Part shown: positions 6,747 to 11,290 of the stretch, piece by piece
How positions within the stretch are numbered: the stretch's first letter is position 1
Layout of the letters: every line of letters starts with the position of its first letter
Source: Thermoleophilaceae bacterium
GTDB taxonomy: Bacteria > Actinomycetota > Thermoleophilia > Solirubrobacterales > Thermoleophilaceae
Reading direction: 5' to 3'
DNA length: 13,261 bases
Assembly (NCBI GenBank): GCA_013813135.1
Contig: JACCSF010000067.1
Coordinates: forward strand, 1-13,261
Position numbers and translations under genes: made by a program
Notes under the pieces: generated by a model
The model's input: only the letters and a program-made list of their open reading frames with translations
Databases searched by the model: none
What the model was told of the DNA's origin: nothing

Positions 6747-7926
6747 CGTCCCGGCGGCTGTCCGTGCCATGGCCGTTCAGGCTCACGGGCGCGCCGGCGG
6801 GCGGCCCCGGCTGCGACTTGCCCGCCACGCGGCGCAGCACCTCGAGGAACGCGCGCGCCGACCTGTCCCAGGTGAATGTGCGCGCGCGGCGCTCGGCGGC
6901 CTCGCCGAAGCGGTCGCGCAGGTCCGGCCGCCCGACCAGCCCGCGGACGCGCTCGGCCAGCTCGGCGTTGTCGGCGGCGAGGAAGCCGGTCTCGTCATGG
7001 ACGATCGACTCGGCCAGGCCGCCGACCGCCAGCGCGGCGCTGGGGGTGCGGCACAGCGCGGCCTCCATCACGGTGAGCGACCAGCCTTCCGACCGGGAGG
7101 CCGTCAGGTTGACCCAGGCGCGCCCGTACAGCTCCGCCTTGGTCTCCTCGTCGACGTAACCGTGCATGCGCACCCGGTCGACGAGCGCGCGCCGCTTGAT
7201 CTCCGCCTCCAGGTCGGGGCGGTGATCGCCCTCCCCGATCACGTCGAGGATCGCCCCCGGCACCGTCTCGAGCACGTCGAACAGCGCCTCGACGTTCTTG
7301 TAGGCCTTCAGCCTGCCGACGAAGATCAGGTGCGGCTCCGGAGCCCGCGTGCCGGGTCGGAACTTGCCGGGATCGACGCCCAGGTACTCGACGGTCACGT
7401 TCTCGGGTGGGATGCCCTCTCGCGCGAGGTCATCCCGCGCAGACCGCGAGATCGTGAGGAACGGCGTGCGCCGATAGAGCAGCCGCAGCGGCAGGCGCTC
7501 GAGCATCCAGAACAGCAGTACGCCGAAGCGGCGGAACTCCTCCAGGTAAAGCTCTCGGTGCACGTGGTGGACCATGGCGACCCTCGGCTTGCGCAGCCAC
7601 AGCGGCGTCAGGAACGTGATCCCGTTGATCACCTCCAGCACCACGTCCGCGTCGCGGCCGATCCCGCGCATAACCGCCAGGATCCCGCGCGGGAAGACGG
7701 TCGAGCGGGTGCCCATGCGGTGCACGATCAGGCGCGGGCCGTAGCGTTCCATCCGCTGGGCACCCGGGTAGTCGCCCGCCACGACGGTCACCTTGTTGCC
7801 CCACTCGACCCAGCGGCTGATCTGGGCGTGGAGGTTGGCGCCGTTGCCCCCCGTGTCGTGGTGCGTCCAGTCGCGGTCCGCAAGGACCAGGATGTTCAGC
7901 GGTGGTGGATCCGGAGGGGCCGCCAT
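6712..7926 (-). CDS. GT4-family glycosyltransferase (GT-B fold)
   Basis: A 404-residue glycosyltransferase that probably adds a sugar to a lipid-linked glycan in the cytoplasm. The N-terminal Rossmann domain begins with LNILVLADRDW and contains the glycine-rich acceptor loop TGGNGANLH (about 25-33). The C-terminal domain starts near HLIFVGRLKAYKN (199-211) and holds VIGEGDH and the EX7E element EGWSLTVME (Glu280-Glu288), the usual phosphate-binding signature of GT4. The last 25 or so residues are polar and overlap the methyltransferase start. ATG 7926 is chosen because the Rossmann fold starts soon after it; a GTG at 7992 would add 22 basic residues that look non-homologous and would push the start close to the divergent gene. 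It is the first gene of the leftward operon. A TAGCGT hexamer lies 10 nt before the ATG, with no Shine-Dalgarno. Confidence 0.85.
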   Translation of the reverse strand: MAAPPDPPPLNILVLADRDWTHHDTGGNGANLHAQISRWVEWGNKVTVVAGDYPGAQRMERYGPRLIVHRMGTRSTVFPRGILAVMRGIGRDADVVLEVINGITFLTPLWLRKPRVAMVHHVHRELYLEEFRRFGVLLFWMLERLPLRLLYRRTPFLTISRSARDDLAREGIPPENVTVEYLGVDPGKFRPGTRAPEPHLIFVGRLKAYKNVEALFDVLETVPGAILDVIGEGDHRPDLEAEIKRRALVDRVRMHGYVDEETKAELYGRAWVNLTASRSEGWSLTVMEAALCRTPSAALAVGGLAESIVHDETGFLAADNAELAERVRGLVGRPDLRDRFGEAAERRARTFTWDRSARAFLEVLRRVAGKSQPGPPAGAPVSLNGHGTDSRRDDERRSTAAENR

Positions 7927-7936
7927 GGGTCGCAAG

Positions 7937-7942
7937 ACGCTA
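7937..7942 (-). promoter_or_regulatory. Possible -10 hexamer (TAGCGT) for the leftward five-gene operon
   Basis: On the minus strand TAGCGT (TANNNT pattern) ends 10 nt before the ATG at 7926, within the 83-bp divergent intergenic region. No convincing -35 is seen. It would give an almost leaderless mRNA. It is part of the palindrome CGCTAGCG at 7938-7945, which might also be an operator half-site. Confidence 0.3.
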
Positions 7943-7995
7943 GCGGACCTCAGGGCGGCTTTGCGCAACTGGTGGCGTCGTAGGCGTGTCACCCG

Positions 7996-8001
7996 TATCG
8001 T
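7996..8001 (+). promoter_or_regulatory. Probable -10 hexamer (TATCGT) giving a leaderless mRNA
   Basis: TATCGT fits the actinobacterial TANNNT -10 pattern and is followed by exactly 8 nt before the ATG at 8010, which would place the transcription start at or next to the start codon. No clear -35 is visible and no real Shine-Dalgarno precedes the ATG. Confidence 0.45.
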
Positions 8002-8009
8002 CTCGGTGG

Positions 8010-8921
8010 ATGCACCCGCGCGTTTGGCTCTTCCTCCCGACCTATAACGAGGCCGAGAACCTCGAGGCGATCGTCAGAGCGACGACCGCCCAGCTCGAGA
8101 CGGCCGCTCCCGGCGACTGGCGCCTGCTCGTGGTCGACGACGCCTCTCCGGACGGCACCGGGCAGCTGGCCGACCGGCTGGCGACAGAGCTTCCGGGCGT
8201 CGAGGTGCTGCACAGGCAGGGCAAGAAAGGCCTCGGGCCCGCCTACCTGGCCGGGTTCGACCACGCGCTCACGCGCGGCGCCGAGTTCGTGATCGTGATG
8301 GACGCCGACTTCTCCCACGACCCGCGGCACCTGCCGGCGATGATCGCCGCCGCCGAGCACAGCGACCTCGTGCTGGGGTCGCGCTACGTCACCGGTGGCG
8401 AGATCACGAACTGGCCGCGGCTGCGCCGCGTGCTCAGCCGCAGCGGCTCGCTCTACGCGCGCCTGATGCTGGGGGTAAAGGTGCGCGACCTCACCACGGG
8501 TTTCCGCTGCGTACGGCGGGGGGTGCTGGAGACGGTTGAGCCCTCGACACTGCGCTCGCAGGGCTACGTCTTCAACATCGAGCTCACCTACCGGGCGCTG
8601 TTGGCCGGCTTCAGCGTGAAGGAGATCCCGATCTGCTTTCGCGACCGCGAGGAGGGCGAGAGCAAGATGTCGCTGCCGATCGCGGTCGAGGCGCTGCGGC
8701 TCGTGCCCAAGCTGCGCGGCCTGCGCACCGAGGTCGTCGAGCAGCGCTCCAACGGCGCCGTGCGCAGCCGCCGGGTGCGCTGGCGCTCGCCGCGCTGGCC
8801 GCGCCGCCGCGAGGGGATCCTGGGAATGCCGGGCGCCGACTCCGCCGGCGATTCAGCGCAGGATCCCGACGAGCACGCCGCCGTCAACGGCGGCGCAGCG
8901 CGTACTCGAACCAGGGGTTGA
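8010..8921 (+). CDS. Polyprenol-phosphate mannose synthase-like GT2 (DPM1/Ppm1 type)
   Basis: A 303-residue enzyme matching the dolichol/polyprenol-phosphate mannosyltransferase family, which moves mannose from GDP-mannose to a polyprenyl phosphate on the inner face of the membrane. Diagnostic motifs in order are LPTYNEAENL (9-18), VVDDASPDGTG (41-51), GKKGLGPAYLAGF (71-83), MDADFSHDP (97-105, catalytic DAD 98-100), GSRYVTGG (123-130), NWPRLRR, the DLTTGFRCVRR block (160-170), GYVFNIELTYR and FRDREEGESKM (210-220). There are no membrane spans, as in the soluble catalytic form of Ppm. About 55 residues beyond the catalytic domain are Arg/Pro/Asp-rich, and the last dozen or so codons lie antisense to the next gene. 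The ATG at 8010 fits the family N-terminus; an in-frame GTG at 7986 is possible but lies upstream of the likely promoter. No partner mannosyltransferase of the PMT type is seen nearby. Confidence 0.9.
   Translation: MHPRVWLFLPTYNEAENLEAIVRATTAQLETAAPGDWRLLVVDDASPDGTGQLADRLATELPGVEVLHRQGKKGLGPAYLAGFDHALTRGAEFVIVMDADFSHDPRHLPAMIAAAEHSDLVLGSRYVTGGEITNWPRLRRVLSRSGSLYARLMLGVKVRDLTTGFRCVRRGVLETVEPSTLRSQGYVFNIELTYRALLAGFSVKEIPICFRDREEGESKMSLPIAVEALRLVPKLRGLRTEVVEQRSNGAVRSRRVRWRSPRWPRRREGILGMPGADSAGDSAQDPDEHAAVNGGAARTRTRG
8876..8895. terminator. 8-bp GC hairpin in the tail-to-tail gene overlap, possible bidirectional terminator
   Basis: CGCCGCCG at 8876-8883 pairs perfectly with CGGCGGCG at 8888-8895 around a TCAA loop. 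The loop contains the TGA stop (minus strand, 8884-8886) of the leftward small gene, and the hairpin lies within the last codons of the rightward gene. No T tract follows on either strand, so terminator function rests on the strong stem and the convergent position. Confidence 0.4.
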
Positions 8922-9306
8922 GCTCGAGCAGGCGCCGCTTCGCTTGCGCCTTTGCCCGCTTGTCCGGGTCCGAGACCACCCAGGTGAGGAACCAACCCTG
9001 GAGGTTGTCCGGCTCGGCGTCGTTCACGCGCGTCGCCGCCGCGCGGGCCTCGTCGTCACGGCCGGCGGCCGCGAGCAGCTCCCCCTGCCGGATCACCGGC
9101 CCCTGATCCGGACTCAGCCGCCCAGCCTTGGCGAGGTCGCCGAGAGCGGCGTTCACCTCGGCCGGCGGGACGGGGCCGGCGCGGGCGCGATCCAGGACCC
9201 CGCGGGCGTTGGACTCGAGGGCGAGCGCGCGCACGCCGAGGCCGAGCCATGCCCCGACCAGCAGCGCCAAGACAACCAGCGCAGAGCGGACCGTGAAGTT
9301 GTTCAC
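8884..9306 (-). CDS. Small membrane-anchored protein with TPR-like helical domain
   Basis: A 140-residue protein with one hydrophobic segment (about 7-24) after a short N-terminus, then a helical region (about 35-135) containing AALGDLAKAGRLSPDQG, GRDDEARAAATRVNDAEPDN and AKRRLLELNPWF, which resemble degenerate tetratricopeptide-like repeats. It is expected to sit in the membrane with the helical part outside, as a protein-interaction or scaffold subunit. It is divergent from the O-antigen ligase-family gene with only 40 bp between starts, so the two probably share control; TPR domains fused to O-antigen ligases are known, so this may be a detached accessory domain (inference). The GTG at 9306 is chosen because the membrane segment follows at once and a TAAACT hexamer lies 8 nt upstream. 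Its stop codon is in a hairpin loop and it overlaps the converging gene by 38 bp. No named family is recognised with certainty. Confidence 0.7.
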   Translation of the reverse strand: MNNFTVRSALVVLALLVGAWLGLGVRALALESNARGVLDRARAGPVPPAEVNAALGDLAKAGRLSPDQGPVIRQGELLAAAGRDDEARAAATRVNDAEPDNLQGWFLTWVVSDPDKRAKAQAKRRLLELNPWFEYALRRR

Positions 9307-9314
9307 TGGATGCG

Positions 9315-9320
9315 AGTTTA
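9315..9320 (-). promoter_or_regulatory. Probable -10 hexamer (TAAACT) giving a leaderless mRNA
   Basis: On the minus strand TAAACT fits TANNNT and lies exactly 8 nt before the GTG at 9306. It sits in the only AT-richer patch of the 40-bp divergent region. GACA further upstream (within GCGACA) is a weak -35 candidate with a short spacer. Confidence 0.45.
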
Positions 9321-9332
9321 AGTTGCCTGGTC

Positions 9333-9338
9333 TACTGT
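9333..9338 (+). promoter_or_regulatory. Probable -10 hexamer (TACTGT) giving a leaderless mRNA
   Basis: TACTGT fits TANNNT and is followed by exactly 8 nt before the ATG at 9347. No Shine-Dalgarno is present before this ATG and no clear -35 can be seen. It would drive the ligase-LPRTG-glycosyltransferase operon. Confidence 0.45.
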
Positions 9339-9346
9339 CGCTCCAG

Positions 9347-10840
9347 ATGCGGAGATGGGTGCTAGCGGCCGGCGCCATGGCGCTGCTCGCCCTGCCGACA
9401 GTGCTGGCGTTTTTCTCGGGGGGCTTCTTCGACAAGCCGCGCCTTGCCGGCGCGCTCGTGGCGTGGGCGCTCGTGTGCCTGGTCGCCGTGGCCGCGCCGC
9501 AGCCACTGCCCACCTCGCTCCCCGGCCGCCTGGCCCTGTTCGGCCTGTTTCTGCTCTGCGCCTGGACCGCGCTCTCCTTCGCGTGGGCGCCACTCGGCGG
9601 GCGCGCCGAGGACGACCTGCAGCGGCTGCTGCTCTACCTCGCCTTCATGAGCGCCGCGGTGGCGCTGGTGCGCGGTCCGATCATGCGGCGCCTGCTCGAG
9701 CCCGCGGTCGTGCTGGGCGCGTTCGTGATCGTGGCCTACGGGCTCTCCGAGCGCCTCCTCCCGAGCCTGATCGACCTCGCCAGCAGCGGCACCGCCGTGG
9801 GCCGCCTCGAGCAGCCGCTCACCTACTGGAACGCGGCAGGGATCCTCGCCGCCGTCGGGCTGGTGCTGGCCGTGCACATCGCCGGCGACCCCGTCCGCGA
9901 GCGACCGCTTCGCGCGGCGGCGGCCGCTATGGGAGTCGTGCTCGGGCTGGGCGTCTACCTCACCTACGCACGCGGGGCGCTGGCTGCCGCAGCGGTCGGC
10001 CTTGTCGTGCTGCTCGCCCTGGCGCCCGCCGTGCGACCCCAGCTGCGCGCGATCGTCACGATCGTCGTGGCGGCGGCGGTGGCGGCGCTGGTGGCCAACG
10101 GCCTCTCCACCGTGAAGTCGCTCTCCGCGCGCGACTCCGGCGAGGGGCTCGAGATGCTCGCTGCGCTGGTCGTGCTCGCGGCCCTGGCCGCGGTGATCGC
10201 GCCGCGGACCGCGCGCCGGCCGCTGCGGGTCCCCTCGCTCCCCGTCTCCCGCCCGGCCACCGTGCTGGGCGTCAGCGTGGTCCTGCTCGTCGTCGGCGGC
10301 CTCGTGCTCGCGGCCCTGGAGGGCAAGCCGGAGGGCACCTCGCCGGTGCCGGGCGCGACCCCGGCGCGGCTCGCGACCGTGGACAGCAACCGCTACCGCT
10401 ACTGGGAGGAGGCCGGCAGCACGTTCGCCGAGCACCCGATCGTCGGGATCGGCTCTGGCGGCTTCCAGGTTGAGTGGCTCAAGGTCTACGAGCGCTTCGA
10501 CGCGTCGGGTGACGCCCACTCGCTGTATCTGGAGACAGCCGCGGAACTTGGCGTGGTGGGCGTCGCTTTCCTGCTGCTCTTCGTAGGTGGCGTCGGCGCC
10601 GCGCTGCTGCGGCTCTACCGGACCGACCGCGGCGCGGCCGCGGGGTTGGCCGCCGGCCTGGCGGCCTGGGCCTTCCACGCCGGGCTCGACTGGGACTGGG
10701 AGATGCCCGCTGTCACGTTGCCCGCTCTGCTGCTCGCCGCGGGGGCCATCGCCTGGAGCGACCGGCGCAACCCACCGCCGGCCCGCGCGCCCGCGACGGA
10801 GGCCGGGGAAGCTGCTCGTGCTCCGGTGACTATCTGCTAG
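9347..10840 (+). CDS. O-antigen ligase/polymerase-family membrane protein (Wzy_C)
   Basis: A 497-residue polytopic membrane protein with around a dozen hydrophobic segments. Family markers are LTYWNAAGI near 158-166, TYARGA at 206-211 (the STRGA-like element), and the large outside loop with RYRYWEEAGSTFAEHPIVGIGSGGF (about 349-373) and DAHSLYLETAAELG (389-402), followed by FHAGLDWDWEMPA (443-455). This is the architecture of WaaL/Wzy/PglL-type enzymes, which transfer or polymerise undecaprenyl-linked glycans outside the membrane; Arg350/Arg352 and His391 are likely functional residues by analogy. In a Gram-positive without lipopolysaccharide it would polymerise a wall glycan or attach it to a wall polymer or protein. 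ATG 9347 is chosen because a membrane span starts at once and a -10-like hexamer lies 8 nt upstream; longer in-frame extensions run through the divergent gene. The LPRTG gene follows after 10 bp. Ligase, polymerase and O-oligosaccharyltransferase cannot be told apart here. Confidence 0.85.
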   Translation: MRRWVLAAGAMALLALPTVLAFFSGGFFDKPRLAGALVAWALVCLVAVAAPQPLPTSLPGRLALFGLFLLCAWTALSFAWAPLGGRAEDDLQRLLLYLAFMSAAVALVRGPIMRRLLEPAVVLGAFVIVAYGLSERLLPSLIDLASSGTAVGRLEQPLTYWNAAGILAAVGLVLAVHIAGDPVRERPLRAAAAAMGVVLGLGVYLTYARGALAAAAVGLVVLLALAPAVRPQLRAIVTIVVAAAVAALVANGLSTVKSLSARDSGEGLEMLAALVVLAALAAVIAPRTARRPLRVPSLPVSRPATVLGVSVVLLVVGGLVLAALEGKPEGTSPVPGATPARLATVDSNRYRYWEEAGSTFAEHPIVGIGSGGFQVEWLKVYERFDASGDAHSLYLETAAELGVVGVAFLLLFVGGVGAALLRLYRTDRGAAAGLAAGLAAWAFHAGLDWDWEMPAVTLPALLLAAGAIAWSDRRNPPPARAPATEAGEAARAPVTIC

Positions 10841-10842
10841 GA
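10839..10842 (+). promoter_or_regulatory. Shine-Dalgarno AGGA overlapping the ligase stop codon
   Basis: AGGA starts within the TAG stop of the ligase-family gene and lies 8 nt before the ATG at 10851. It supports this start and co-transcription and coupled translation of the two genes, in contrast to the leaderless-looking starts of operon-first genes. Confidence 0.6.
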
Positions 10843-10850
10843 ATGAGTCG

Positions 10851-11261
10851 ATGCGGATGACCAACCGAGCACTCACGCTGCTGCTGATGCTGGCTCTGAC
10901 CGTGCCGGTGGCGGCCGCTCCCTCCACCGCGTTCGCGCAGAGCGCCGGGGACGACCAGTACGTGGATCCCTTCCAGGACGACGAAACCGGCAACGGTGAC
11001 CAGGGCAATACGGGCGGTGACCAGGGCAATTCGGGCGGTGACCAGGGCAATTCAGGCAGTGGCGACGACACGACGACATCCGACCAGACGGCGTCGCAGG
11101 ACTCCGGCGACACCGCGGGGGTGAACACGTCGGAGGAAGCCGCGTCAAGCGACGCCACCCTGCCCCGCACGGGGTTCCCGCTGGGCGAGCTCGCGCTGGT
11201 CGGCGTCATCCTCCTTGGCGGCGGGTTCGCGCTCAGGCGAGCGTGGCCGCTTCCGGGCTAG
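10851..11261 (+). CDS. Miniature LPRTG surface protein with acidic Ser/Thr linker
   Basis: A 136-residue secreted protein. Residues 1-29 form a signal peptide (basic start, hydrophobic core, AFA before Gln30). The mature linker (30-103) is disordered-looking, with 19 Ser/Thr, 17 Asp/Glu and no Lys or Arg, and three tandem GDQGN(T/S)G repeats (49-69). A cell-wall sorting signal follows: LPRTG at 104-108, a hydrophobic stretch (about 110-127) and a short tail with RR at 129-130. Sortase should cleave between Thr and Gly and link the protein to peptidoglycan (established for LPxTG proteins). With no folded domain, the protein looks like a stalk or a carrier. Its position 10 bp after the O-antigen ligase-family gene and before a double glycosyltransferase suggests it is a glycan acceptor or part of the same surface layer (inference). 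No sortase gene is in the window. Confidence 0.85.
   Translation: MRMTNRALTLLLMLALTVPVAAAPSTAFAQSAGDDQYVDPFQDDETGNGDQGNTGGDQGNSGGDQGNSGSGDDTTTSDQTASQDSGDTAGVNTSEEAASSDATLPRTGFPLGELALVGVILLGGGFALRRAWPLPG
10995..11057 (+). repeat. Three tandem 21-nt repeats encoding GDQGN(T/S)G
   Basis: Units at 10995-11015, 11016-11036 and 11037-11057 differ by only a few bases, and each encodes seven residues of the linker. The in-frame 21-nt unit can expand or contract without a frameshift, so linker length may vary between strains. Confidence 0.85.
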
Positions 11262-11290
11262 GGCTGACCCGCCGAAACGGGAACGGGTCC

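Noticed and set aside
6376..7983. Open frame of 535 codons antisense to the GT4 and methyltransferase genes
   Set aside because: It runs across two real genes and the start region of the operon with no motif of its own.
7927..7992. GTG 7992 as start of the GT4 gene
   Set aside because: It adds a 22-residue basic stretch with no similarity to GT4 N-termini and would leave only 17 bp to the divergent ATG at 8010.
9128..9346. N-terminal extension of the ligase-family protein by 73 residues
   Set aside because: The extension is antisense to the small TPR-like gene, is Ser/Arg/Thr-rich, and lies upstream of the likely promoter; the membrane span starts right after ATG 9347.
9307..9513. Extension of the small TPR-like protein upstream of GTG 9306
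   Set aside because: It would run antisense through the start of the ligase-family gene and has no plausible sequence; the membrane segment follows GTG 9306.
10995..11057. Short direct repeats that might suggest a CRISPR-like array
   Set aside because: The units abut without spacers, are 21 nt, are in frame and encode a Gly/Asp/Gln/Asn linker in a surface protein.
9362..11209. Open frame of 615 codons on the minus strand opposite the ligase-family and LPRTG genes
   Set aside because: Low-complexity product; the plus-strand genes have signal peptide, membrane and family motifs.
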